The position numbers and the translations under genes are program-made. Below the pieces are notes generated by a model, which did not search any database, had not been told where the DNA came from, and saw only the letters and a list, made by a program, of their open reading frames with translations. From Planctomycetota bacterium (lineage in GTDB: Bacteria; Planctomycetota; Phycisphaerae; Phycisphaerales; SM1A02), in contig QWPW01000015.1 of NCBI GenBank assembly GCA_003671025.1, positions 1 through 64,000 on the forward strand: a stretch of DNA of 64,000 bases. The letters are read 5' to 3'. This document shows, piece after piece, positions 9,066-17,605 of this stretch. The stretch's first letter is position 1. The number at the start of each line of letters is the position of its first letter.

Positions 9066-9844
9066 ATCTTGCGACTGAAGCCCAAGCGAACAACCGCGAA
9101 ACTGTCGGACGATTACAGGGCAAGCGCGTATTTGTGACCGCGGCAGGAGCGGGCATCGGACGCGCCTGCGCATTGCACATGGCTCGCGCGGGCGCGCAAG
9201 TCATCGCGACCGACATCGACGCCGCGGCACTCGCGTCGCTCAACCGCGAGTCGCCGACGATTCAGGTGCGCACGCTTGACGCGCGCGATTTCGCGGCGGT
9301 GCGGGCGTTGGCACTTGAGCTCGGCGCGATCGATGTCTTGCTCAATGCGGCAGGCTTCGTCCATCAAGGCACGCTGTTGCAGTGCGATGAAGCGTCGTGG
9401 GACTTTTCTTTCGACCTCAATGTGAAGAGCGTGTATCGCATGCTTCATGCGTTCTTGCCAGGGATGATCGAACGCAAGCGCGGCAGCGTCATCACCATCG
9501 CCAGCGTCGCGTCGAGCATTCGTGGCGTTCCCAATCGCGCGGCGTACAGCGCGACCAAGGCCGCGCTCATCGGTCTCACCAAAGCGGTTGCCGCGGATGT
9601 CGTTGCTCACGGCGTGCGCGTCAACGCGATTTGTCCCGGCACTGTGGAGACGCCTTCGCTCGCGGGTCGCATCAACGAGAACGCCGATCCCGTCGCGGCG
9701 CGCGCTGCGTTTGTGGCACGACAACCGATGGGTCGCCTCGGAACGACAGACGAGATTGCGCAACTCGCGGTCTATCTCGCGAGTGATGAAGCGAGTTACA
9801 CCACCGGTGCGATTCATGTCATCGACGGCGGATGGACCATGTGA
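9062..9844 (+). CDS. SDR dehydrogenase, probably 2-keto-3-deoxy-L-fuconate dehydrogenase
   Basis: This is a classical short-chain dehydrogenase of 260 residues. It has a cofactor-binding TAAGAGIGRA loop near residue 25, NAAG-like LNAAGFV, a catalytic Ser in ITIASVASS, and YSATKAALIGL with catalytic Tyr and Lys. It ends with the usual GAIHVIDGGWTM. The start at 9062 is preferred over 9026 because it makes an ATGA overlap with fucD and has an AGGGAG ribosome site 8 bases upstream. Its position directly after fucD matches the dehydrogenase step of the non-phosphorylative fucose route. The substrate assignment is by context. Confidence 0.82.
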   Translation: MNLATEAQANNRETVGRLQGKRVFVTAAGAGIGRACALHMARAGAQVIATDIDAAALASLNRESPTIQVRTLDARDFAAVRALALELGAIDVLLNAAGFVHQGTLLQCDEASWDFSFDLNVKSVYRMLHAFLPGMIERKRGSVITIASVASSIRGVPNRAAYSATKAALIGLTKAVAADVVAHGVRVNAICPGTVETPSLAGRINENADPVAARAAFVARQPMGRLGTTDEIAQLAVYLASDEASYTTGAIHVIDGGWTM

Positions 9845-9901
9845 CGGGCAGATGGCAGACGCCTGAATACCAGCGGAAAACAAGGCATAAAGGCGGCGTT
9901 G

Positions 9902-10780
9902 TCACATTCGATATGTCGCACACGCAGCGCCGCGCAGAATCTGATCTTGCTCCGTCGCCGTGAGTTCGCCCGCAAGCGTTGCGCTCAGTTCGATCCATTC
10001 GACAAGCGACGCGTGCGCGAAGCACACGGGCCAGTTGGAACCCCAGAGAACTCGCTGCGCACCGAAGCACGCGAGGCACCACTCGAACCACGGACGCGCT
10101 TGTGCGAGAGACAGTGCGCCTCCCGCATTCTCAAACATCGCGGACCACTTGACGCAGGTGTTGCCGTTCGATGCCACGCGCGCGATGAGTCGCTGCCACT
10201 GCTGCGCCTGGGGAGAATTCCATCCCGCACGAATCGGCGGATTCCCAAGATGATCAACGATGATCGTCATAGAAGCGAGTTCGCACGCGAGTTGATCGAC
10301 CTTCGCGAGATCGCTCCAACGCACACAGAAGTCAAAACTCATTCCCTGCGCCGACAGAGATTGCATGTCTTGCGCAAAGCCGCGCGTGCCGAACTCGATC
10401 TCACCCGCGTGCAACACGCGTCGACTCCCGCGCACGCGAGGAATTCGTTTCATCGCGGCGAGCTCGCTCGCGAAACTCACGCGGTTGGGTTCAATCGCCG
10501 CAACAATCGCACACTCGCGCGTGCTCGCCACGACCGTCTCTTGGGCCCATGCATCGAGCAACTGTGCTTCGCGTTCACGATCTGCCACCGCCACATCCGC
10601 TTCAATCAGAACCATCGATTGCGCCGCACCGCCCTCGCGTTGGTAGCGAGAAACATCGAATTTCCCCGCGAAATGCGGTGCCTGCGCCAACCACGGCGGC
10701 GCAAGCAACGACGAGTTCCACAGATGCAAATGTGCATCGACCCAAGTTCGCGGATCACTCGCAATTGCCCAACGCTTCAT
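9902..10780 (-). CDS. Amidohydrolase-2 family lactonase, probably L-fuconolactone hydrolase
   Basis: The 292-residue TIM-barrel hydrolase carries the COG3618-type signatures: VDAHLHLW at the N-terminus (metal-binding HxH), IVDHLGNPP near residue 180 and LWGSNWPVCF near the C-terminus with the catalytic Asp replaced by the family's Asn-Trp-Pro context. This group includes L-fucono-1,5-lactonase and related sugar lactonases. It converges with the SDR gene, 57 bases apart. Its divergent neighbour is the aldo/keto reductase. In the proposed pathway it opens the lactone formed by sugar oxidation to give the acid used by FucD. Confidence 0.8.
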   Translation of the reverse strand: MKRWAIASDPRTWVDAHLHLWNSSLLAPPWLAQAPHFAGKFDVSRYQREGGAAQSMVLIEADVAVADREREAQLLDAWAQETVVASTRECAIVAAIEPNRVSFASELAAMKRIPRVRGSRRVLHAGEIEFGTRGFAQDMQSLSAQGMSFDFCVRWSDLAKVDQLACELASMTIIVDHLGNPPIRAGWNSPQAQQWQRLIARVASNGNTCVKWSAMFENAGGALSLAQARPWFEWCLACFGAQRVLWGSNWPVCFAHASLVEWIELSATLAGELTATEQDQILRGAACATYRM

Positions 10781-10818
10781 GCGCGCAGCCTATCGAAGTC
10801 AACCGCTACCCTGCGCTC

Positions 10819-11931
10819 ATGTCTGCTCGAACCAACGCTCTTAATCATTACGTCACCCTTGGGCGCTCAGGCTTGCGCGTCTCACCCATCTGTCTTGGCA
10901 CGATGACCTTTGGGCTCGAGTGGGGTTTCGGTTGTCCTGAAGAAATCAGCGTGTCGATGATTTCGCGCTTTCGCGAATTAGGCGGCAACTTCTTTGACGC
11001 GGCCAACATCTACACCAATGGTCACAACGAAACGATTCTCGGCGACTACTTCGCAAGCGGTCCTGGTCGAGGTCAACGCGACAGCGCGGTGATCGCCACC
11101 AAGTTCGGCGGCAACATGTGGCCCAAGGATCCCAACGGTGGTGGTTCGGGGCGCAAGTCCATGTTCACCGCGGTGGAGCATTCGCTGCGACGACTCAAGA
11201 CCGACTACATCGATCTCTTGTGGTGCCACTTCGAAGACGCGCACACGCCCATCCAAGAGATGGTCGCCTCGATGGATTTACTGGTGAAACAAGGCAAAGT
11301 GCGCTACCTCGGACTCTCCGATCATCCCGCGTGGGTGTGCACACAGGCGCAGTACGAAGCCGCTGCGCACAGCATGACGCCGTTTATCGCGCTGCAAGTT
11401 GAGTACTCGCTGCTGCAACGCACGGTTGAGAATGAACTCATGCCTATGGCCCGCGCGTTAGGAATGGGAGTCACACCGTGGAGTCCGCTGCGTGGCGGGG
11501 TGCTCTCGGGCAAATTCACGCGCCAACATCATCCCGCCGACGATGGTTCCACGCGCGTGAAGAGCGATTCCAAATTTCTCAATGAACACACATTCGTCTT
11601 GCTCGATGCTCTCGCGGAAATCGCCGCAGCGCATTCGGTGACCTCCGCGCAAGTCGCGCTGCGCTGGGTCATGGATCGCGATGGCGTGGGCAGCACCATC
11701 ATCGGCGCACGTTCGCTGGCGCAACTCGATGACAATCTCGCGGCGTGCGCGGTGCAACTTTCTCCCAGCGAAACCAAGCATCTCGATGCGTTGACCACCC
11801 CCGCACACGCGTTTCCTCACGAGTTTCTCGCGAATCTGGTACCCATCATTAGCCAAGGCGGCACCACCATCAACGGACGCAGCGCGGCACCGTGGCCGTT
11901 GTCGCCGCAGAGTGACGCGGATCGTTGGTGA
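10819..11931 (+). CDS. Aldo/keto reductase family oxidoreductase
   Basis: The frame is open from 10549. The ATG at 10819 gives the normal AKR N-terminus (LGRSGLRVSPICLGTMTFG). Catalytic residues follow the family pattern: Asp and Tyr in FDAANIYTNG, Lys in IATKFGG, and His in the LLWCHFED segment. The C-terminal NADP-binding TIIGARSLAQLDDNL is also present. The length of 370 residues is typical of the AKR subfamilies that include pyridoxal, galactose and fucose dehydrogenases. The 38-base gap to the divergent lactonase suggests shared regulation, and it may supply the first oxidation of the sugar. The direction of catalysis is not certain. Confidence 0.83.
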   Translation: MSARTNALNHYVTLGRSGLRVSPICLGTMTFGLEWGFGCPEEISVSMISRFRELGGNFFDAANIYTNGHNETILGDYFASGPGRGQRDSAVIATKFGGNMWPKDPNGGGSGRKSMFTAVEHSLRRLKTDYIDLLWCHFEDAHTPIQEMVASMDLLVKQGKVRYLGLSDHPAWVCTQAQYEAAAHSMTPFIALQVEYSLLQRTVENELMPMARALGMGVTPWSPLRGGVLSGKFTRQHHPADDGSTRVKSDSKFLNEHTFVLLDALAEIAAAHSVTSAQVALRWVMDRDGVGSTIIGARSLAQLDDNLAACAVQLSPSETKHLDALTTPAHAFPHEFLANLVPIISQGGTTINGRSAAPWPLSPQSDADRW

Positions 11932-12003
11932 GCGCGTGCGTGCTGCGGCGCAGTAGGAATCGGCGCACAATCACGGAATTCACGCACTGAGGAACCACAA
12001 CTG

Positions 12004-13353
12004 ATGCCAGAAGTGAACTTCGATGGAATCGTGGGAGCAACGCATAGTTACGCGGGACTGTCGTACGGAAACGTGGCTAGCTCGCGCAATCAAGGCGCGC
12101 AAAGCAATCCGCGTTCTGCCGCGTTGCAAGGGCTCGCGAAGATGGAGGCGGTCGCGGCGCTAGGCATCGTTCAAGGCGTGTTGCCGCCACACGAACGACC
12201 TCATCTTCCCACGCTGCGCGCGCATGGTTACAGCGGTAGCGACGGCGATGTGTTGTCGAAGGTTGCGCATGATGATCCCGTGTTGCTCGCGCGTGTGTCT
12301 AGCGCCAGCGCCATGTGGACGGCGAATGCGGCGACGGTGATGCCGGCGTGCGACACACGCGATGGACGCACGCACTTGGTCACCGCGAATCTGCGCGAAA
12401 TGTTCCACCGCGCGATAGAGCCAGCGGTCACCGCACGCGCGCTGCGAGCGGTCTTCACCGATGACACGCGCTTTCATGTGCACGAAGCGTTGAGCGGCAA
12501 TCGAGACGCGATGAACTTCGGTGATGAGGGCGCCGCCAATCACACGCGACTCACGCGCAGCGCGCAAAATGGTGGTGAAACCGCAGGAATTCACCTGTTT
12601 GTCTACGGCACCGCGCCCGAATGCGCGCGCGTGCCCACGCAATTTCCTGCGCGACAGACGCGCGCCGCCAGCGAGCGCATCGCGCAACTCGGCGGTCTTG
12701 ACCCCGCGTCTTGCGTGTACGCGCAACAGAGCGCGGACTGCATCGACGCGGGCGTCTTTCACAACGATGTCATCTGCGTGGGCAATGGAAATTTGCTCTT
12801 GTGTCACGAAGCCGCGTTTGAAGATCGCGCACGCACGCACGCGTCGTTGCGTCACGCAGTCGGCGACGCGCTCATCATCACTGAGATCACTCAGGAAGAA
12901 CTCACGCTCGATGAAGCGGTGAAGAGCTACCTCTTCAACAGCCAACTGCTCACACTCGTTGACGGCACGATGGCATTGGTCTGTCCTATCGAGTGCCAAG
13001 AGTTTCCGCGCGTGTGCGCGGCCATCGAACGCGTCATTAGCGATACCGCTAATCCGCTGCGACGCGCGATCTTCATAGATGTCCGCGAGAGCATGCGTAA
13101 CGGCGGCGGTCCCGCGTGTCTGCGTTTGCGCGTTCCTCTGACGACGGCTGATCTCAACTGCGTGAACCCTGCAATGATCGTGAACGCCGAGAAATTGCGG
13201 CAATTGCGCGACTGGGTCACGCGACGCTATCGCGAAACGCTGATGCCGATGGATCTTGCGGATCCGACATTGTTGCGCGAGACCCGCGATGGACTCGACG
13301 AACTCACGCGCCTACTGTCGATGGGAAACATCTACGATTTTCAACGCGAGTGA
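12004..13353 (+). CDS. astB: N-succinylarginine dihydrolase
   Basis: The 449-residue product aligns over its whole length with E. coli AstB, which converts N2-succinylarginine to succinylornithine, ammonia and CO2. Signature blocks include VNFDGIVGATHSYAGLSYGN at the start, GDEGAANH with Glu175, FHNDV with His253 and NGGGPACLRLRV with the nucleophile Cys372. These correspond to E. coli Glu174, His248 and Cys365, as I recall the numbering. A GAGGA ribosome site precedes the ATG. No astA, astC, astD or astE is in the window, so the rest of the arginine succinyltransferase pathway must lie elsewhere or be absent. Confidence 0.95.
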   Translation: MPEVNFDGIVGATHSYAGLSYGNVASSRNQGAQSNPRSAALQGLAKMEAVAALGIVQGVLPPHERPHLPTLRAHGYSGSDGDVLSKVAHDDPVLLARVSSASAMWTANAATVMPACDTRDGRTHLVTANLREMFHRAIEPAVTARALRAVFTDDTRFHVHEALSGNRDAMNFGDEGAANHTRLTRSAQNGGETAGIHLFVYGTAPECARVPTQFPARQTRAASERIAQLGGLDPASCVYAQQSADCIDAGVFHNDVICVGNGNLLLCHEAAFEDRARTHASLRHAVGDALIITEITQEELTLDEAVKSYLFNSQLLTLVDGTMALVCPIECQEFPRVCAAIERVISDTANPLRRAIFIDVRESMRNGGGPACLRLRVPLTTADLNCVNPAMIVNAEKLRQLRDWVTRRYRETLMPMDLADPTLLRETRDGLDELTRLLSMGNIYDFQRE

Positions 13354-13368
13354 GCAACGCAGCAACTG

Positions 13369-13794
13369 GTGCACGCCTCCAACGTGAACTCTCCCGCGAT
13401 CATCCTCTTTGATGGGAAGTGCAACCTGTGCGCGAATGTGGTGCGCTTTGTGTTACCTCGCGACACGCGTGGATACTTTCGCTTTGCGTCGTTGCAAAGC
13501 TCAGCGGCGACGCGTGAATGCGCCGTGCTCGGGTTCATCCTCGAGAGTGGCACCACTCCCACGACATTGATCGTGCTCGAGCATGGACGCGTCCTGAAAG
13601 CGAGCGATGCGGCGCTCGCGATCGCGCGTCAACTTTCGTTTCCGTGGTGCATTGCAGTCGTGTTTCGCGTCGTGCCCCGCGCACTGCGCGACGTGTTCTA
13701 TCGCTTCGTGGCCGCGCATCGGTACCGCTGGTTTGGCGCGAGCGAACACTGTTTGCTCCCCGGGGATTCGATGCGCAATCGCTTCCTCGAGTGA
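13369..13794 (+). CDS. DCC-family (DUF393) thiol-disulfide oxidoreductase-like protein
   Basis: The 141-residue protein starts its domain with IILFDGKCNLCANVVRFVLPRD, which carries the DGxCxLC motif of the DCC family. It ends with the RYRWFG and CLLP segment typical of the family's C-terminus. Function is poorly defined; members are proposed to be thiol-disulfide oxidoreductases. No ATG is available. GTG at 13369 or 13384 must be used, both giving a very short leader before the domain. It starts 16 bases after astB and may be translated from the same mRNA. Confidence 0.78.
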   Translation: MHASNVNSPAIILFDGKCNLCANVVRFVLPRDTRGYFRFASLQSSAATRECAVLGFILESGTTPTTLIVLEHGRVLKASDAALAIARQLSFPWCIAVVFRVVPRALRDVFYRFVAAHRYRWFGASEHCLLPGDSMRNRFLE

Positions 13795-13956
13795 GCCTTG
13801 GAGAAAGCTCTAGAAAAAAGCCTAAAAACCGACGAACGCGCTCCTGCGACGACGTCGAACCGCCACCGCATCGGGGTATGGTGAACGCGCAAGGCGCTGC
13901 CCGCGCCCCTCCGTTTGACGGCTCTCCCCCATCTCGATCGAAAGGACCTCCGCACT

Positions 13957-14340
13957 ATGCGCACCACTTTGCTTGCTCTGGTCGTTGCCTCGCTGGCCGC
14001 ACTCACTGCGATCTGGAATCCACTCACGAGCGAACGATCCGCGAGCGCGCTCGTCGCAGTTCACGCTGTGCCGCCGGCAGGACTCTCGGTCGAAGCAAAG
14101 GATGCCGCGATGCATCGCGGCTTCGACTTCAAGTTTAAATCGGATCTCTCCACCGCAACCATCACCATCGATCCTTTGGGCTCGCGATTGACCGACAGCG
14201 CATCACTCTCGTCGCGATCGGGTTCGATCTCGTTGACGGGGCGCTTCGATAGGCTTGCGCGCACTATCGAAATCACCGCCAAGCGCAGCGGAACCGAGAT
14301 TGGTTCCTATTCATGGCGCATTGAGGCCGTGCTGCGCTAA
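13957..14340 (+). CDS. Small exported protein of unknown function
   Basis: The 127-residue product is read from the ATG at 13957, which has an AAAGGA ribosome site; the open frame reaches back to 13915. The N-terminus (MRTTLLALVVASLAALTAIW) is a signal peptide or membrane anchor. The mature part is rich in Ser/Thr and alternating hydrophobic residues (ATITIDPLGSRLTDSAS, SISLTGRFDRLARTIEI), suggesting a small beta-sheet protein. I do not recognise a family. It stands between a DCC-family protein and a Tat-exported isomerase-like protein. Confidence 0.65.
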   Translation: MRTTLLALVVASLAALTAIWNPLTSERSASALVAVHAVPPAGLSVEAKDAAMHRGFDFKFKSDLSTATITIDPLGSRLTDSASLSSRSGSISLTGRFDRLARTIEITAKRSGTEIGSYSWRIEAVLR

Positions 14341-14406
14341 GAAAAAAGTCTCGCGTTCACCCACTGCGTGCTTGGAGCGCCGCGTGTGAAGCGTTAGATT
14401 GCACAC

Positions 14407-15297
14407 ATGCAACGCCGCGACTTTCTCGCTTCGTCCGTCACCGCCGCCACAGCACTTCCCTTGGTCGCCGCGCTCGCCAGCGCAGCGCCCCCAGTGCCGG
14501 CCGTTGATCCAAGTCGCGCCACTTCCGGTCCGACTCCGCGCAAAGGAAACATCCGTCACTCAGTGTCGGCATGGTGCTTCAGCGGCATGCCGTTGGAAAA
14601 ACTCTGCAGCGAAGCGAGCATGATGGGATTCTCCGGCATCGACCTGCTCAGCGAAAATGAGTGGGAAACGCCGCGAAAATATGGCATGGTCTGTTCGATC
14701 GCCAATGGACCGACCACCATTTCGCAAGGCTTGAATCGCGTCGAGAATCACGACCGCGTCGAGGCCGAGTGCCACCGCTTGCTTCCGCTCGCCGCGAAAT
14801 CTGGCGTGACCGAGTTCATGCTCTTCTCTGGCAATCGCTTTGACATGAGCGATGAGCAAGGCCTGACCAACTGCGCCAAGGCGCTCGAACGCGTGCTGCC
14901 CATCGCGAAAGCAAACGGCGTGACCATCGTGATGGAGTTGCTCAACTCGCGCGTCGATCACACGGACTACATGTGCGACAAGACTCCGTGGGGAGTTGAG
15001 CTGTGCAAGCGTGTGGGAGCGGACAACTTTCGATTGCTCTACGACATCTACCACATGCAAATCATGGAAGGCGATGTCATCCGCACCATTCGCAACAACC
15101 ATCAGTACTTCTCGCACTACCACACCGCGGGAAATCCAGGACGCAACGAAATCGATCTCACGCAAGAGCTGAACTACGTGGCGATTTGCGAGACGCTCAA
15201 AGAGGTTGGCTTCAAGGGTTTCCTCGGACAAGAGTTCATGCCGCGACGCGATGCCATGACCAGTTTGCGCGAGTCGATTGATCTTTGCGATGTTTAA
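14407..15297 (+). CDS. Tat-exported hydroxypyruvate isomerase-like TIM-barrel protein
   Basis: The N-terminus MQRRDFLASSVTAATALPL is a twin-arginine signal with a hydrophobic stretch and an Ala-rich cleavage region. The rest is a xylose-isomerase-like TIM barrel. HSVSAWCFSGMPLEKLCSEA, VMELLNSRVDHTDYM (metal-binding Glu), LYDIYHMQIMEGD and FLGQEFMPRRD match the hydroxypyruvate isomerase (Hyi) group. Export is usual for planctomycete homologues of this fold and argues against a role in central metabolism. The physiological substrate is unknown. The stop at 15297 lies within 11 bases of the start of the sulfatase, so the two genes are probably co-expressed. Confidence 0.82.
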   Translation: MQRRDFLASSVTAATALPLVAALASAAPPVPAVDPSRATSGPTPRKGNIRHSVSAWCFSGMPLEKLCSEASMMGFSGIDLLSENEWETPRKYGMVCSIANGPTTISQGLNRVENHDRVEAECHRLLPLAAKSGVTEFMLFSGNRFDMSDEQGLTNCAKALERVLPIAKANGVTIVMELLNSRVDHTDYMCDKTPWGVELCKRVGADNFRLLYDIYHMQIMEGDVIRTIRNNHQYFSHYHTAGNPGRNEIDLTQELNYVAICETLKEVGFKGFLGQEFMPRRDAMTSLRESIDLCDV

Positions 15298-15307
15298 GTT
15301 GCGTCGC

Positions 15308-16837
15308 ATGACTCCGACGCACCAAGCAACGTCGAGTCGCGAGCGCGGGTTTTTGTGCTGGTTTTCTAGTGGTTTTCTGACGAATGCTTCGGCGACGTGC
15401 GGCGCGACACTCCTGTTGTTAGTCACGCTGTCGAACATGGCGTGCAGCAGCGCGCGCAACACACGCCCTCCAAACATCATCTTGATTTACGCCGATGACC
15501 TCGGCTACGGCGAACTCGGTTGCTACGGACAGACGCGCATCCTCACGCCGCACATCGATCAACTTGCAGCCGATGGTGCGCGCTTCACGCAGTTCTACAG
15601 CGCCGCTCCCGTGTGCGCTCCTTCGCGCGCGGCGATGCTCACGGGATTGCACTTGGGCCATGTGGGCATTCGCGACAACGCCGAAGTGCAGCCCGAAGGT
15701 CAAGCTCCACTTGCCGCCGACGCGACCACCCTCGCCGATGATCTCAAGCGCGCGGGATATATCACCGCGTGCATTGGAAAGTGGGGATTGGGATTTGTCG
15801 GTAGTACCGGCGATCCCAACGCGAACGGCTTTGATCTTTTCTTTGGCTACAACTGTCAACGTCAAGCGCACAACTATTACCCCACGCACTTGTGGCGCAA
15901 CGATCAGCGCGTGCCGCTTGTGGGCAACGATCCAACACAACGAAGCGAGATCATCTTCGCGCCTGACCTCATGCTTGACGAAGCGCTCGCGTTCATCGAA
16001 CACGCCAACGAGAGCGGTGATGCAACACCGTTTTTTCTTGTCTACACCACGACGCTTCCGCACATGGCGATGCAACCCAAAGCGTCAGATGTTGCGCGAT
16101 ATCAGGGGAAATTCGAGGAAACGCCGTATGTCAGCGGCAAGGGCTATCTCCCGCACGCAACGCCGCGCGCGGGCTATGCCGCGATGATCACCCGGCTCGA
16201 TAGTGAAGTCGGCGCGTTGTGTGAAGCGGTTCGTCGCAGCGGCGACGCAGACAACACCGTCATCATTGTCACCAGCGACAACGGGCCCACTCACGATGTG
16301 GGCGGAGTCGACACACAGTTCTTCCATTCGACGGCCTCGCTGCGCGGTCGCAAAGGTTCGGTGTGGGAAGGCGGCATTCGCGTGCCTTGCATCGCTTCGT
16401 GGCCGCGACACATCGATGCGGGACGCGTGATTGATACGCCCGCGTGGACGGTGGATCTTCGTGCGACGCTGAATGCGTTTGCGCTCACGACGAGCGACGG
16501 CGAAACCGATGGAGTCAACTTGGTGCCGCTGCTGTTGCACTCCGAGCCCATCGCGCCGCGCGCGCTGTACTGGCCATTCGCGGGATACGGCGGACAACAA
16601 GCGGTACGCGAAGGCGATTGGAAAATCGTCCGCCGCTCACTCGACGCGCGCGCGAAGAAACCAAACGCGACTCCACTCACAGCACTTGAAGGCTGGGAGT
16701 TGTTCGACCTCGCGCACGATCCCAACGAGACCACTGACCTCGCGTCGACCCATCCCGAAATCGTCGCGCGTCTCGCGGCTATCGCCACAACAGAGCACAC
16801 GAAGTCGCAGACGTTTCCCATCCCTGGTGTTGATTGA
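15308..16837 (+). CDS. Exported arylsulfatase-type sulfatase
   Basis: The protein belongs to the formylglycine-dependent sulfatase family. The active-site signature is CAPSRAAMLTG with Cys103 (from 15308), the residue converted to formylglycine. Metal-binding residues appear in IYADDLGYGELGCYG and TSDNGP, followed by GKWGLGF and a C-terminal EGDWKIVR...ELFDLAHDPNET segment. The N-terminal hydrophobic stretch ends in SNMACSS, which could be a weak lipobox or a signal-peptidase I site. Earlier in-frame starts (15278, 15290) would overlap the upstream gene. The partner FGE that activates it is not obvious in the window. The SUMF1-like gene at 30163 lacks one key Cys. Confidence 0.88.
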   Translation: MTPTHQATSSRERGFLCWFSSGFLTNASATCGATLLLLVTLSNMACSSARNTRPPNIILIYADDLGYGELGCYGQTRILTPHIDQLAADGARFTQFYSAAPVCAPSRAAMLTGLHLGHVGIRDNAEVQPEGQAPLAADATTLADDLKRAGYITACIGKWGLGFVGSTGDPNANGFDLFFGYNCQRQAHNYYPTHLWRNDQRVPLVGNDPTQRSEIIFAPDLMLDEALAFIEHANESGDATPFFLVYTTTLPHMAMQPKASDVARYQGKFEETPYVSGKGYLPHATPRAGYAAMITRLDSEVGALCEAVRRSGDADNTVIIVTSDNGPTHDVGGVDTQFFHSTASLRGRKGSVWEGGIRVPCIASWPRHIDAGRVIDTPAWTVDLRATLNAFALTTSDGETDGVNLVPLLLHSEPIAPRALYWPFAGYGGQQAVREGDWKIVRRSLDARAKKPNATPLTALEGWELFDLAHDPNETTDLASTHPEIVARLAAIATTEHTKSQTFPIPGVD

Positions 16838-16864
16838 GTGACGACGCGCGACGAGTCGCGTGCG

Positions 16865-17581
16865 CTAACGCCAATGCTCAGCGACCCACGGAGTCTTGTG
16901 CACGTGACGGGTGATCTTCTTGGTGATCCCCGCAACCGCGTCGGGCGGATTGGGATGTCCGTGAAAAACCACGATGCGCGCTTGATCGGGAATACGCGGC
17001 GGAACCCACCAATTCATAGGGAATTTCGCCATGCAGCCGTACTTGAAACTCACGCACCACTGCGAAGGCCAGTACGAAAGTTTGCCCGCGTTGTGCAACT
17101 CACGCGAGATGTACTCCTGTTCATTGCGCACCTCGCTGCGAATCGCCGCGTGCTCGCGCATGAACTTGTCGAGGATCCACGGCTGCGAACCTGCGTCAAA
17201 GCGATAGACCGACGAGTTCCCCGTCGGTCGCCACGGCCGCGCCCAATCTTTGATGATGAGAAACTCGCCCGGATGCGAGAACAGACAGTCCAGATTTCCC
17301 ACAATCACGATGTCGATGTCGAGGAACAAAGTTGGTCCGACGAGATCAAACAGCGGCTGACGAAAGGTCGATATTTTTCGCCATCCCCGCTCTGGTCCAC
17401 CGGGATCGTCAAAGTCGGGCAACGGCCGCGCATCGATGCCCGCGTCGAGACCAGTTGGGTCATCGGTCATGCACACGAAGCGATAAGGAATGGTCATATG
17501 CCGCCGCACCATCGATGCGAGGCGGTTGACATACTCGGGGCCGTACTTGGTGCCCCACTTCATGCAAATGATGTTGGCCAT
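16865..17581 (-). CDS. Putative glycosyltransferase with DxD motif
   Basis: The 238-residue protein starts MANIICMKWGTKYGPEYVNRLASMV and contains PTLFLDIDIVIVGNLD, a DxD-type metal/nucleotide-sugar motif in the position expected for a GT-A glycosyltransferase. A GTG two codons upstream (17587) is an alternative start. The remaining sequence (FDAGSQPWILDKF, NEQEYISREL) fits the acceptor-side region of small sugar transferases. It is convergent with the sulfatase (28 bases apart) and lies 24 bases downstream of a second glycosyltransferase on the same strand, which suggests a joint role in surface polysaccharide synthesis. Donor and acceptor are unknown. Confidence 0.72.
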   Translation of the reverse strand: MANIICMKWGTKYGPEYVNRLASMVRRHMTIPYRFVCMTDDPTGLDAGIDARPLPDFDDPGGPERGWRKISTFRQPLFDLVGPTLFLDIDIVIVGNLDCLFSHPGEFLIIKDWARPWRPTGNSSVYRFDAGSQPWILDKFMREHAAIRSEVRNEQEYISRELHNAGKLSYWPSQWCVSFKYGCMAKFPMNWWVPPRIPDQARIVVFHGHPNPPDAVAGITKKITRHVHKTPWVAEHWR

Positions 17582-17605
17582 CTGCACGCAATGTAGCGAG
17601 CCTCA

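Noticed and set aside
9899-10906. Long plus-strand frame opposite the fuconolactonase-like gene
   Set aside because: Arg/His-rich shadow of the minus-strand amidohydrolase, which has clear motifs. Similar long shadows lie opposite other genes, for example 16838-17596 and 57290-58570.
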